A stretch of 64,000 nt of DNA from Parietaria judaica (taxonomy: Eukaryota > Streptophyta > Magnoliopsida > Rosales > Urticaceae). The first letter of the stretch is position 1. The number at the start of each line of letters is the position of its first letter. Under the pieces are notes generated by a model. It did not search any database, was not told the DNA's origin, and saw only the letters and a list, made by a program, of their open reading frames with translations. Shown here in pieces: positions 49,064 through 64,000 of the stretch. The position numbers were made by a program, and so were the translations under genes. The DNA is taken from contig OX940864.1 in NCBI GenBank assembly GCA_954871525.1, forward strand, positions 9,542,001-9,606,000. The letters run 5' to 3'.

Positions 49064-51091
49064 TATATTTAAATCTATGTTCTAGATTACAAAAAAAAAC
49101 TATAACATTTTATTTTATCTTTTAAATTAATTTGTTAATCTAAGTCATCAAATATTAATCATGACTGCCACGTGTTTTCAATTAACTTTCTCGTCACATG
49201 ATCTATTTGGTTAAAAGTAAATTTACATTAGAGAATCATAGTCGCTCACATTCAATATTTTGGGTACTCCCCTTTGTTATTTGCAAATATTTTTTATTAT
49301 TATAAATCGAGAGTTTTTCTCGTACCGATTCTCTTAGGGTGTGTTTGTTTACATTTAGATCGTCTAAATTTGAATGCGCATCTGAATAATAAGATGTGAT
49401 ATCTGAATCTGAATAACAAATAATTAAACCCATTTGTTTTTTAAGATCTGAATATAGATCTTAATGTGGTTTTATTTTTTTAATAAATTTTTATTATATA
49501 ATATTTTATAAAAAAAATAGACTTTTTGTATAAATATGAAAAATATATATGATAAAATAAATAATTAAAAATTTGTTAAATATTATGAAACATAAATATT
49601 TGATATAGTATTAATTTTTAAACTAATCAAAATATTTAGGATTTTATTCATGACATTAAATAAAATTATACAATTCTGATTCATTTCAATATTATTATAT
49701 AATTTTAATTAATTGCAGTATTATTTTATTAAGAAATAATAAGAATATGAAATAAAATAAATCACTAATTTGAAAATTTATTTTATGAATAAACGTATTC
49801 ATAATTTTTTATGAATAAATTAATTTGATAATGTAGTTAATTATTTAATTATAATTTTTAATTCAGTTCATAATTTAATTATTTGTTTTTATTGAAAAAA
49901 TCGAATTTCATATTTTTTAAAGCATCAAAAGTATATCTTCCCACCTATCATTGGATTCTTCTCGTCTTAAGCTTTCCGATAATATATCATATCAATCAAT
50001 CCAATGTTCGGATAAAAAGTTACGGAGTTTTGAAGTTTTGTAGAGGAAAGAGAAAAATATAATAATAATAAAAAAAATGGGTAAAACACTATTAAGAATT
50101 GAGAAAAAGGAGATGACATGTAAATTATTAATAAGAAAGACAAACAATAGGTCTTAATACTATTGAGACTTTTTTTTCACATTTGACGGAATAAGAGCTT
50201 ATTTAGACTTATTAAGAGCTCTTAAAAGAAGGGGAAAAAAAATACAAATGCATTTAATGACTCTAAATCACATTCACTCTACAAAAAGAGTAGGAGCCGA
50301 ACGGGTGGTTCGCATTCAAATGGATATACTTGATTACTATGTATGTGTATGGTCTTCAAAGAAGTTTCGACAATTTAAAACTCACATGCCCTCATTAGTT
50401 CAATCAAACAAAATTATAATTTCTGATTCGGTGTATATTCCTGAAACTAAATTGCATTATGTGGTAACATGTATTGTAAATTACAAAAAAAATATCACAA
50501 TAAATCTTCAACTTTCAGTCACCCACTAATATATAAATGATCATTAAGAGACCATTCCTAGTGCTAGCAAAAGCTACTGGTGACATTTTAGATGTATTAA
50601 ATAGGCAAATAAGACTTCTCATACTTGCAAATGTGGATTTTAGCTTATGAAAGCTTCTTCTTTCTTTCTTTTTTTTCCTTCTCTAAGCACCTAGATTTGG
50701 AAGGAAAAAATAATAGAAACAATAGAGAAAATGTAGGAGAAAAATCATTGAGTTTACTTTATAGTTACTCAATAAAGGAGACAAGCTTTGGGTCTTAGTG
50801 GAATTATCACAAGGTTCAGATTTGTTTGATGCTCTTATATATGAAATATGATAGATAAGTTTAACATTTCTTTTGATTTACCATTATTTTTAAAATATTT
50901 TAATCTAGCTTTACTTTCAAATATACTCACACTACATAGCATTACAAATATTTGAATAAAATAAATAGAAAAAATAAATTTTAGTTAATAGTCTTAAACA
51001 CCATAATTAAAAAAAAAAATCAGGAATATTGACCGGCTTCTATCGAAAACGGAATTGCCAATTCCAATTTTACAGGACTGTTTCTGCTAGC

Positions 51092-51126
<35 letters not shown>

Positions 51127-53333
51127 TTATTTAACGTTGTATCCACAATTATGATTTTATTTTTACAAAACTAATCAAAATCAGCCATAAAAAAATGATT
51201 AATTATTTATACATGTTAAACTGTTATACATCATCAACATTGATAATAATATTAATAAAAGTGAATATTTATCTCTTCTCTACCGAGAATTGGTCAACTA
51301 GAGTTGTACTTTCTTTGCTTGAATTAGAGATAACGAGATTACTATTGGTGCTGGGTTAGTGATAATTAATATAAATAATTTTTGTTGTGTGATGATGGTG
51401 ATGATACACAGATAGATACAGGGATACATGGATGACACATGCATGGGAAGCAAATCTTGAAAGAGAATCAAAAGAAATTGCCCTCGCCTTTTGCCCACCT
51501 GCTAAGCTCCACATGATTTCACACCCCGAACCAAAAAAGACACCTTCGCTGACGTCACCTGTATCTCTTACCAGGATTTTGGTGGGTCCCACACCAGTTT
51601 ATATATTTTCATATTTTTTAGGTCATCTCTTTTTTATATATTGAATTATAGATTAGTTAATAAATTTATAAAGAAAAGTTGCAACAAATGATCCTAAACT
51701 TTCTTCTATGGTGCAATTTGCCATTTGATTATTAGCTTGTGACATTAATACTTTTTATTCTTAAGAAATTAGCACTTTTACCTCCAACACATTTCTATAA
51801 TGACTTAAATAACATATTCTAAGTCTAAATCTACCGGGGACTTGTTTCCAAAAGTGGAGTCACTCTTTAACCGATATCCCGAAAGTGGAGTCACTCTTTA
51901 ACCGAAATCGACGTTATGAATTTTGATTTATGAGATTTAACATTCATTTCTTGAATTATTTCTTTGAGTGTTTTTTGTTTGTCTCAATTTTATTAGTAAG
52001 CGTAAAAGTACTTAATATGGATGCATGGTTGAGGACGGGAGGAGCATCACAAATCTACAAGTTGTACCTGGTTGAGATCCTAATATTGAATAAAGATTAT
52101 ATTACGGTTGTAGATCGATCACAAGAACGCAAATCTAATGGCGATAACCTTTCTGAACATTTTAACGATCTTGTGTATTATCAATAAATACATTTGAATT
52201 TCTTATATATATCTATATATGATACTTTATTAAAATATTTAATCAAAGAAAACTCTAAAAATTGATACTCACAAAAATATAATTTATTTCTATATGAAAC
52301 TTTTAAACCTTAAAAATAGATATTTGAAAACAATCAACTAAACTATTTCACTATATATGATTCAAATAAATGTAAAATTTATAATTGATACATGTGGTTT
52401 AAGAAAATGAACAAGTTTTCCTAATTGAAAAGTGAGATCCTCTTGTATTTTCGATACTACTTTATACTACTTGATTGCTCCGTAATAATTGCTTAATCTA
52501 ATTAGTCAATAAAAAGTTTTTGCAAGTCATGTGTCTTACATAAATTAATATTTTATGCATTGCGTATAAAGCAACGTGCTATAAAAACCTTATGTATCAC
52601 AGGCTGATTTAATCGACATAACGCAGGGAGAACAAATACTACCAACAGGAATCCACAAAATGTGAATCCCCTTTTTCTTTATTGCAATGAAAACAAGTCC
52701 AATCCTTCGAAAGTATAGATGTCGCGTCTCCTTTTTATTTTTTTTAGAGTCTCCCAGAGAGTCTTGATGGCACAAACGGCTAACCAAAATTGTCAAACCA
52801 CAACATAAGTGGAACCGTTTATATTAGGTCATTTGACCTGACGGGTTTTTTACGGGCTTCATTAATATTAAACTAAATACCTAATAACTAATTAAAAAAT
52901 ACATTATCTATCTAAGGCATCGTTGAAAAAAAAAACACTAAATTTTATAAGACAAAACTCAACAAAATTCAAAGCTCAAGGAGTATTATTGCCAATTAGT
53001 CAAAACCCCACCACCTTATAGTAAACACATAATTTGTGGTTATTCAGTTTTTATTGATTGTTTTAGTTAGTTGTGTTTTCTAAGTGGGGTGGGTTTTTCT
53101 TCTCTCTCTTCTCTCTCTCTCCATTTCTTTTTTTTATTATTGCATTGCTTGTCCCTTAATTCAAAATCAACTTGGAAAATTTGCAAGATTTGGGAAGAAA
53201 TCTGGTCGGATCTTGCTTTGTTTGGGTCTTTTCTTTCAATACATAACCTCTATTCTTCTCTCTCATTCCTCAAACCAAAACCAAACCCAAAACCAAAACC
53301 AAAAGCTTTGATCATCTTCACACCAATTTCGCA
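49064..53333. other. Intergenic DNA, upstream of the response regulator
   Basis: No intact gene. A 'gggtgtgtttgttt' motif near 49338 resembles a TIR of PIF or hAT-type MITEs, but no right end was found. Promoter-like motifs occur at 51480-51610 (TGACGTCA, GGTGGGTCCCACACC, TATATATT) without a coding frame behind them. A (TA)n tract lies at 51097-51125. The C/T-rich and CCAAAA-rich stretch at 53095-53310 is probably the 5' UTR of the gene at 53334. Confidence 0.45.
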
Positions 53334-55107
<1,774 letters not shown>

Positions 55108-58100
55108 TATTATGGCCGCTTCTTCTCAAATTCCTTGTAATTTTCATAACCTTTTTTTTTTTTTTTTACCTTTTTATATATATATTACTGAAAATAGGAG
55201 TTGTGGAGAGGGAGAGAAAGAGAGAGAGTTTTCTCATGTTTACATATTACATGGAAACCTTTCATTCAGAAGTTTTGTTGTGATAATTAACCCCATAGAA
55301 AAAAAGGCATAAAAACCATGTATCTTATTGTGATCAATGGATGATGTGTAGAGAGAGCGGTTGACTTTTTGGTCTTTTTTCTTTTAATGTTTTCGTGGTA
55401 TTTTTTTTATTTAATTTTACTTTTTAGTGACAATTTCGTTCTTACGGATTTTGTGAAAATTGGTCATTTTAAGGCCGTGTGAAATTAAATTGGGCTTCAA
55501 CCTTCATGTAGGAGCCCATATTTTATTACCAAAAAATTTAAAGCTGCTTTTGTCGAAATATACGAGTTATTAGTAATTCATAATTAAAAAAAAAAAACTT
55601 TTTTTTATTATATAATTTGTTTTATGGGTTAGATTTATCTCAGAACCAAGATTCAACGACTTAAAATAGATGAATAAAAATATGATGAATTTTAAAATTA
55701 CAAAAAGCTTATAAATCCATTTTTTAATGAAATATATATATATACTAGATTCGTATTTACAGAATTACTTGTAACGTATATCACATTTTATGTTTAGTTG
55801 GCTTGTACAACGAAACTGGAAGAGTTAATTAAGAATTGACCAAAGATTCTAAATATCGAATAATAGGGTCGATCTGTCAGTAGAAGGTTTCGTCTAATAG
55901 TATCTCATTGGGGCTTTGGTGTAGTATTGAAAGTTCATCTACAAAAATTCACATATCCTTGATTAAAAGATGTTTTGATTTTCTTCATATTGTTCAGAAT
56001 TCGATCACTATTTACAATTTTCAATATAAAATACAATATCTAAATCGTGAGTACAACACAAGTTCAAGTCTCAACGTGCATATCCCTTTTTATACGTAAA
56101 AATAAATATAGCTTAATAATCGATAAATTAATTAATTAATTTGTGTTTTATCTTATCTTCTATTGCATCGTTGCATGCACATGCTTAGCCATAAGTTTTA
56201 TGTCAATTCCATTTGGTTGGTGTGATATAAAGTATCATAGTTAATGAACAAGCAAACTCATTGTTGGAAGTACTCACTAATTCTTTGCAAAAGACAAATT
56301 AAACTTAAACAGCTTAGAGCCCATCAAAATGATATTATATTAAATAAAATTATTGATGTTTTTTTTAGGGAAAGAAAATGATTTAATGTTATTGATCCTT
56401 TTTTCGATGGAAAAAAATGTATAGGTTTGACTTTTTCATTTAAAAAAAAAAAAAGCAAAATTATTATTAGTATTATTATTTTAGTGTAGATTTGGCATTT
56501 TAACCATTAATTATAAAATAAATAAATTTAAAAATAAATAAGATTATTATAGATAGAGTATTTTTTTTCGTAGATCGCATTTTTATTATTTAATCACATA
56601 ATAATTTTAAATTGTTTTTTTTTTATTTATAAATATTAAAAAAAATTATTAATTAACGGGCAAAAGAAAGAACTCATAAAAAATGAACCATCTTCGCTAT
56701 TTTACGATCAAATTGGCCAAATCCCCTAATTAAGATATGAGTCATTTCCGCTATTTCTAATGTGTCACTAACTATATAAAATATGTCAAGCAATGAAAAA
56801 GAATTAATAGGTGGCTCCAATTTATATAAGTTTGTTACTCAACTTGACAAAATCACAAAGAGATACGATATGAGCAATTATGCTTTTGCAAATTGCAATG
56901 TTCACTCACTGAATCAAGGTCCAATGTCTGTATGTGCTTACATTGAATATTATTCTTAAACAAATAATCAAATCACGTTGAAATGTCTCATTTTATATAT
57001 TAATAATGCTATACGTGCATATGAAATAGTTGTCGAGTTCAATGAACTTAGGTGATACACAACTGGCCTCTCTAAATTAATATTCTTTAATTGTTGAGGA
57101 TTCTCATCCATTTATTGTCAAAGCAAAGCTCACAAGAAACGAGGTCTCAAAATATGGATTTAACTTTACATTATTGAGCAATATAGATTATAATAACCCA
57201 TATTTTGGTGTCCTATCATATTGATAGTAATATTAGGGTAATCGGATAGGTATTGTAGTAATTGTCTCATTTATGGAAGGTATATATCAGGTAAATTTGT
57301 TGCTCAAAATATCATGATCGATAAGATACAGAAGGTCTGAACTTACGAGTATATCGATAGGTAAATTATAATATTGAATACCGACCTTGATTTTTACCTT
57401 GATTAAAAATATATTATAGTATAACTATTAATATATAAAAATATAATATAATATAAAATTTCATTTTAAGGGCGAATAATAAGAGAGAAAATAAAAATTA
57501 TCATGTTGAATTGAACAAGTTTGGCTTGTTTTGTCATTTTTAACTAAAAATTCGTCAACCATGAATATTTTTTGCTAATTTTCGTTTTTTATTAATCTAA
57601 AACTTATAAAGATATTGTGAATTTTTCATCGATTTTACAAAAATGTATTTGGCTTTTTGTCTATTTATGGCTAAAAATTTACCGGCTTCTCTTAAAAAAA
57701 ATTGAGCATGCCGTCGCAACTTAAACCTTGCTCAAAACAAGCTTGTAAATACTAGTAAATTTCACAATGTAAATAAAACATTAATGACTTCATAAAAGTA
57801 TTTTACATTCGAAAAATAATTTAAATTCTTTGAGGACATTTTGTTATTACTACATATATTAAGTTATTAAAAATAATGAACATACAACTATAATTGCACA
57901 AAATGATCATGAATAGTACATATATACATATACTTCTTAATCCATTTTTTTTTACCATCGCATTTCCCTTCATTTAGAGTCCAATTGTAAGCATTTAAGA
58001 AATTTGGGTAAATTATAAGTTATCATCAATGATGTAACATATCAATAAGGTAAGAATCTATCAACACCACTAAATGTTTTAAATAGTTTAGATTGCAAAT

Positions 58101-58647
58101 GGATAGAGCATAAATAGTTTAGGCTTGTTTGTAAGAGAAAATTATATTCTTCAAGGCCCAAACATAACAAACTAATACAAGCCCATATTTAGTCGTTTCA
58201 TGTTGAAGGTCGATTAAACAAAATAAATACATGTAACGAATGAAACCATTTTTAAAAATTGGAATCCAACTAACTAATGCTTTTATTATTTTTCATGGCG
58301 TGCCATATGAAAAAAAAAATTATTCAATATAAACAAAAAAATTGAAGCAAAACGACATGTCGTTTTGCTGAACTCTTACTGCGATATATATTAGTCCACT
58401 GTTTTGGTGACACAATTGAATGATTTATGAATCGGTATAAATTACTCTTTAAGCCCCTTTAGTTGATTCGACCGCTTCATCCTCATTGATTTGATCCTCA
58501 CGAACTTTCTTTTTCTCGTTAGTTCCTTCGAGTTCGTCACTATGTCGATTCTCAATGCTTTAGTTGGATAAGCAAGTGCGGTATTTGGTTTAACGGAAGA
58601 AGAAAAAAACGCTTAAGGGTAAGGAGGCGAGTCATGGGAAGTGAGAG
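55108..58647. other. Intergenic DNA, 3' of the response regulator
   Basis: It begins with the probable 3' UTR of the response regulator (to about 55330). The remainder is AT-rich and shows no gene, clear repeat or element boundary. Confidence 0.5.
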
Positions 58648-59507
58648 CATTGCCGGCCCTAGGGCTAGGCGGACGAGACACCAGCCTACCAGTTTCCCAA
58701 GGGCCCCCGGCGACCATGGCTGCCATTAGAAATAAAAGAGAAAGCTTCGAAGGCCAGAACTTTGAAAAAGAAAGTGCAGGTGAGAAGGGGAGAAGAAAAG
58801 TCTTTATTAATAATGAAAATAAGTGAGACTCGGCCTTGTTTTCTTTCCTTTTCATTTTTATTAATTGCTAATTTTTAAATAATTATTTTAATGACGTTGG
58901 TTTCATTTTATTTATTCTTTTACTTCTCATAGTTTTTTCCTTATATTCAACTAACATTACTATTATTTGACTTAGGTTTATTCTCCAATCAGTGGCGGAA
59001 CCAGGAATTATGTACCGGGGGGGCTAGATATAATTTTTTTTGTCAAAACTTAACTTGAGGGGGTTATATTTAAATTTTGGTGATAGTTAAGGGGGGGCTG
59101 GACTAAAATTTTATATGAAATTACACTAAAAAAAATAAAAATAGGGCATTATTGTACAAATTTTTTTTTTGGAGGGGGTGGTTTCAACCACCTCCCCTTT
59201 CTAAATACTTCCGCCACTGTCTCCAATAATTAAGTTAACTACGAATAGCTTATTATGTATCTAAGTACTTTTTATCTTGATTATTCTCAAACCATGAACA
59301 TTAAAATAAAATATATTTTTTACATCCTTACCAATTTATTTTTTCAATTGATAAAACAATATCTATTAAAATTTAATCTATCATGTATATAATATCATAC
59401 CAAATTATTATTTTTGTTTACTTTGATCAAATTAATTTACTTTTTTTTTTTACGGGGTCTCAAAAAATTTCTTGCCGAAGGCCCCTCTAACGTCAGGGCC
59501 GGCTCTG
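58648..59507. mobile_element. hAT-type element hosting a nested MITE
   Basis: 860 bp. The ends CATTGCCGGCCCTAGG and CAGAGCCGGCCCTGAC (other strand) form short TIRs, and perfect 8-bp duplications AGTGAGAG flank it (58640-58647 and 59508-59515). Eight-bp duplications and CA-starting TIRs fit hAT elements. A second hAT MITE (58990-59219) lies inside it. It has no transposase; the frame at 58613-58855 on the - strand crosses the element end and is not a gene. Confidence 0.82.
58990..59219. mobile_element. Nested hAT MITE
   Basis: 230 bp with terminal repeats CAGTGGCGGAA / TTCCGCCACTG and perfect 8-bp duplications TCTCCAAT (58982-58989 and 59220-59227). The CAGTGGCGGA terminus is a common plant hAT MITE type. 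It is inserted in the larger element at 58648-59507, so it is the younger of the two. Confidence 0.92.
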
Positions 59508-59515
59508 AGTGAGAG

Positions 59516-60282
59516 CATACACGAGCCTAAGAGACTTAGTATAGGGATTCCGACTTCTTGTTGTGCTATTTGCTTTAGTTTTTCATGGTTTACTTTAAAG
59601 TTTGGTTCGAACTGCTCTTCATTCTTCATGTCCATATTACTGATTTAGTGCAAAGTTTAAAACGAAGCAGCGCTCGGGAATCGGAGGTGAGACGACGGTC
59701 TATTCTTAACACAACCACTTTAGTAAAATGATTCAATAGTGCTCTATATCAATGTCAGAGGACATAATTTACTAATTTTTGTAATGTTACAGTGAATAAT
59801 TTTATCTGATATTCAATATAATCTCATGAATGATAAAAAGTACCTCCACCTACTCAGCTGACCCAGTTTCTTAAAGTTTGGTAGTAATTCCTTTTTCTTT
59901 GTATTAATGTAAAGATTGCTTACCATGCTAAACGATAATTTGTTTTGTTTTGATAAAATTCATTTATTATTTCTTCTTCGTATTGGGAGTCTCAAGAAAT
60001 TTCTTGCTTCGGGCCCTTCTAACGCCTGGGCCGGCCTTGCACCAAGTCCAACATTGTATTATTGCAATTTTAACTACAATAATCAAGAGCACTTATGTGC
60101 AAGAACTTTGAATTAGACACATACTCATTTTACGGTGTAAATCTCTCGAAAATAATCCATGAACTAAGATGTTCGACCAAGGATATGCTATCTTGCAATG
60201 AAACACAGCGAGTCCCTAAAGAAACTTTTTACAATAAACTCTCAAGATTTGCCTTCTCTTGTAATTTTTAATTGAGTTAATA
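59516..60282. other. Intergenic DNA with a hAT end fragment
   Basis: A string near 59988-60040 (GTCTCAAGAAATTTCTTGC ... GGGCCGGCC) repeats the right end of the element at 58648-59507 in diverged form, so it is a fragment of the same family. No gene was seen. Confidence 0.5.
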
Positions 60283-60515
60283 GTGACAATAATCCGCAAC
60301 TTTTGGTCTTGGGGGTGACATGCGCCAACCTTCGAATGTGGGCAAAAATCCCCTACGTGCGTTGACCATTAAATCTATAACTATTTATGTTTTTCAAATG
60401 GGTGCTAATGGTCAAAGCACGTTGGGAATTTTTTGTCATACTTCGAAAGTTGGGTGCATGCATGCCAGGATGCCATCCTCAATGACCGAAGACTGTATTA
60501 TTTCCACTATTAATC
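60283..60515. mobile_element. Old short relative of the foldback MULE family
   Basis: An imperfect inverted repeat of about 230 bp with arms such as TTAATAGTGACAATAATCCG and a diverged counterpart. Inside, strings like GGGCAAAAATCCCCTACGTG and GTTGACC echo the arms of the element at 42530-44115. No clear target duplication; a 67-codon frame inside is an artefact. Confidence 0.5.
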
Positions 60516-60524
60516 CTTTCTAAT

Positions 60525-60614
60525 TATATCTTCTATTTTTTTTTTCAAACAAATTGCTAACATGGAATATATCTTTCTATTTTTTTTTTTTTCAAACAAA
60601 TTGCTAACATGGTT
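60525..60614. repeat. Short direct duplication (~45 bp)
   Basis: A T-run followed by CAAACAAATTGCTAACATGG occurs twice in tandem (about 60525-60562 and 60567-60611). Confidence 0.8.
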
Positions 60615-63124
60615 GATGAGTTGCCGATCTATCATAGTAGTTAGTTCGTAACCGTCTCTCTAGCCTAAATCTGCATTTTAGTTAGATGGTTATGAAACTT
60701 ATTCGACTTGTTTAACGTATCACGACATTCGTCTTGATAGATATACACCAAACATAAAATTTAAAGGAGTTCTTGTAAAATAAATATTTAAAAAAAAAGG
60801 CTAGTACTCATTCTATTTGCTTTTTCTCTTTTATTTTGTTTAAGATATGGATGTGAAAACTTTATGCATTTTGGTACGTAATTACAACCACATATATTTA
60901 CCCTAAACTTGTCATTGATTTTTTGCATCTCATATATAACTTGACACACACATATGATATATCTTTTTAAAAGAAAAGAAAAAAAAAAACTGAAAATAGA
61001 AGATATGTAAAACTAAAATTCCCTACTTTATATATAATATTAATATAGATATAAGGCTTGGCATATTTTATACGGACAAAGTTCCTTAACTTAGAAGCCA
61101 AGGATTCCACTTTCTTTGGCATCTCGTTTGACCACTACTTTCTTTGCGCATCAGATTCTAAAATAAGTGCACCAATGTCTTTGCTCAAATTCTATCTAAT
61201 ATATTATCCCATTTCATTTTAATAAGTTGTAGGAAAAAAAATAAGAAAAGTAAAATACTAGACTCAATTATCAATCTTATAAAACTATTGACATTTTTAT
61301 TTTATAATAATTTATCTTCTAAATTTATCATTTGTATTCAATATTTTATGAATATTTTGTCCTTCCAACTTGTTATTTGTATTAATTTGTTCCTTAAGTA
61401 TTTTATGCATTAACTTTCTTCCCAAAAAATTAATATAAATCTAATGTTCTTTATTTATTTTTTCTAAGTGATGACACTATTGATCAAAATTATAAAATGT
61501 TCTTATATGATAAGATATATTTGCAGTATAAAAACATGTGATTTGATTGACTAAAATTACATACTATAAGGAGAGATTCGTTTGCACTTTTGTAACAGAC
61601 TGAAAAATACGATAGTAAAAAATCGATAAATTAATTTTATTAGTAATTAAATTCAGTTGATTTTTGTTATGTACACCCTTATTATCTATTAATGCAACTT
61701 AAAGTTAAGTACGTTAGTAGTAAGCCATCTCCATTATCTTTCGTCAATTATCAACACGCTTATATAATTAGTGGAGAAACACTTTAAATATATTTACTAC
61801 TATTTTAAAATAAAGTTCCATCTCCATAATTTACATACTTGATTATAGTTATATTATTATATCGTATGACATATAATGCAAGTTTCCTTGGACACAATAA
61901 AATTAGAAATATATATAATTATTTTTTTTGTGTGTGTGTGGATGTGATGATAAGTGATCAAAGGTAACGTAGAGCCGTCTGACGTCATTAATTATTAATG
62001 ATATGTTTGAATTTGAGTGAAAAAAGTGGAACATCAAATAATAATCTTAATAATAATAGAGCACAAAAAAGGAAATAAATAAGTGTTTTAACACTAAAGT
62101 TTTAGCACTAAAGTTTGGAGCCCATAATATGATTTTTTTATTTGCTTGGATATATAATTTATTATTTCCAATTGTGGTGTGGACAATATATATGTACTCT
62201 AGAAAAGCTACCTTTATTTTTGGACTTTTTCAAAAAAAAAAAAAAAACTTTATTGTCGTTTTTCGACTATGTACTACAGAACTAGTCCAATAGAAAATGA
62301 AAAACATCGATGAAAAAAAAAAAGTTTCCTGATATATCGTCTACTTGTCCACTTGAAGTCACCACTTTATACAAATAGTGTGTGCTCTTTCCCAAGTTCT
62401 AATATAAATTTGAGACTCTTCTTTCAAAAAGAGAAAATAATATAAATTTGAGACTCAAGCGGCAAAAGTATTTAAGTTAGAGTTAATCATGTCATATTGA
62501 AAAAAATAATCAAGTTTAGGTACTCTATTCAATTTTCATTGAAAACATTAATAAATTATTTAATTTATATTAAAAAATGTTAATGGGGGAAACATATGTC
62601 ACCTCATACCGTCAAGCCCAATTTCCTATAGCGGGAGTACTCAGAAGAAGACACAATTGCACCGTGTTGTAGTAAACTTGAATTTGAGTGCTCTAACCAC
62701 CGAAAGAGTTTATGTCGCTATAATTAAGTACAACTTAAATATTGTTGCCCTATTAACACTAGAAACAACTAGAGAATCCACGGCAGAATTAGCTACAACT
62801 CATAGCATTTTTTAGTTGCTGTTATGATCCCTGAAAATAAATAAACGATTTAGCCTCTGTAGTATTTAATTTGTCAATAATGATTGTTATTAATCATAGT
62901 TAATGATTCGATTGTTTAAGGTGGTCAAACATGGAAGACATAACAAGGAGTGTTCAGACGGGTGTTGACTAGTTATAGCTTATCATTATCAATTGCCAAC
63001 CTGTGTTGTTCTTATTCAAATCTTTGCTTAATATAACATAATATTATTTGCTTGAGAATGGATTCTTCTAGGGTGAAATAAAAAGAAAAACCCATAGTCG
63101 GAAAAACTCGATTGAAGATACTTG
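60615..63124. other. AT-rich intergenic DNA
   Basis: No gene, RNA gene or element end could be supported. Confidence 0.5.
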
Positions 63125-63864
63125 GGTGGCGTTTGGTTATGGTCTCCGAGACCAGTTTCTGGTTTTGGTTTCAAACAGTGTCATATTGGTTTCGCAGACC
63201 ACGTTTGGTTACCAGTTGTCTCTGTTTTCTGAGACCGGTCTCGCAGACCACTGAAATTTTAATGAAGAAAAACAGAAAACAACTTGAAGTTGTTTTCTGT
63301 CTTTGGTCTTCAACTCAATCGTACAAAGTAAAACCATAATAATATATTATCATTCTGTAATAATATTATATTATTTATAATAAGATATTAACTATGAAAT
63401 AAACTCATATAATAAACTATTAAAATTATTTTTAGATATAATTATATATTTTAGTGATATTACTATCATATTAACAAATATACTTAAATTATGTATATTA
63501 TTAAATACTAACTTAATTAAAATGATAGAAACTTTTGAAACATAATATTTATTACTTTATATTACATTATTTAAACATGTAATTAGAGTCATGAAATATG
63601 AATAATTTTTGTACTATGACAAATATTTTTTAGACAAAATATTAATATATATTAATTTCAAATAAAACCTACTTTCTTTTTAGTAACATAAATTGTGTTT
63701 TATTGCATTTTTCATTTAAATTCAACCACAAATAAACAAAAGACTAACCAAACAGTGTTTCGAAAATCAAACTCCCAAACTGGTTTGGTAGACTAAACTC
63801 TCAGACTGATTTCCCAAACCAAATTGCAAAACTGGTTTCCCAAACCAGTTAACCAAACGCCACC
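63125..63864. mobile_element. TIR element with GGTGGCGTTTGGTTA ends
   Basis: 740 bp. The ends GGTGGCGTTTGGTTA and TAACCAAACGCCACC are perfect inverted repeats, continuing imperfectly inward (AGACCAGTTTCTGG against CCAAACCAGT-type sequence). A 3-bp TTG flanks both sides, which would suit PIF/Harbinger-type insertion. The GTTTGGTT terminus is common among plant MITEs. It is AT-rich inside with no transposase; the frame at 63112-63339 starts outside the element and is not a gene. Confidence 0.78.
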
Positions 63865-64000
63865 TTGATTTTTGTAGCTAGAATCAATTTAAAATCACAT
63901 GTAAGTTCTGAATTTCGAATTGGAAATTCATAAAATTTAGATTGCAAGTTCCAAAAAATCGACTTTTAGGGCTTCTTTACTATAATTTTAGGTCTCGTGA

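Noticed and set aside
49338..50560. MITE starting at a GGGTGTGTTTGTTT motif
   Set aside because: No matching right terminus or target duplication was found.
52590..52796. - strand frame of 68 codons as an organelle-derived gene
   Set aside because: It resembles no plastid or mitochondrial protein I know, and has no supporting context.

Overview
The window is nuclear DNA of a flowering plant, almost certainly a eudicot. It is AT-rich, its genes are split by GT-AG introns in AT-rich sequence, and most of its length is intergenic DNA with plant-type transposable elements. Nothing bacterial or organellar was seen. The species cannot be named from the sequence.

Four intact genes are supported. 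On the + strand, 3484-9614 encodes an alpha-dioxygenase (DOX1 type) in ten exons, about 640 aa, with the heme and catalytic residues in place. On the - strand follow two head-to-tail strictosidine-synthase-like (SSL) genes, 10914-13496 and 15960-17982. Each has three exons with identical intron phases and a 278-bp first exon, so they are a tandem duplication. On the + strand, 53334-55107 encodes a type-A cytokinin response regulator of the ARR8/ARR9 type in five exons, 225 aa. DOX makes 2-hydroperoxy fatty acids (oxylipins), the SSLs are beta-propeller proteins probably of the secretory pathway, and the response regulator is a negative-feedback element of cytokinin phosphorelay. No shared pathway is shown by the sequence.

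The rest is mainly mobile DNA. 0-3.4 kb: a foldback MITE and a probable solo copia LTR. 8.3-9.2 kb: two MITEs inside the last DOX intron. 10.0-10.4 kb: a foldback element built of palindromic CCGGATAT motifs. 18.2-20.1 kb: three tandem units of about 680 bp. 21-28 kb: AT-rich DNA with a TIR element and a Helitron-like end. 28.2-29.3 kb: a GC-rich block with 69-bp repeats and a 37-bp palindrome. 29,780-35,616: a complete but coding-dead Ty3/gypsy element on the - strand, with two LTRs, PBS, PPT and a perfect 5-bp target duplication. 35.6-41.0 kb: two further foldback MITEs, a pogo/Emigrant-type element with a transposase relic, and a 103-bp SINE. 41-49 kb: MULE-like elements, one with 365-bp terminal arms around unrelated DNA and one carrying a broken copy of an exocyst SEC15B exon plus a second gene start. 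58.6-59.5 kb: a hAT-type element with a second hAT MITE nested in it. 63.1-63.9 kb: a long-TIR element.

The most notable pattern is a set of elements whose ends read GGG...CCC, flanked by 9-bp direct repeats and often sharing a CGGCAAAAATACCC-like terminus. They range from 370-bp MITEs to 1.7-kb gene-carrying elements and look like one Mutator-like lineage that has repeatedly reshaped this locus.
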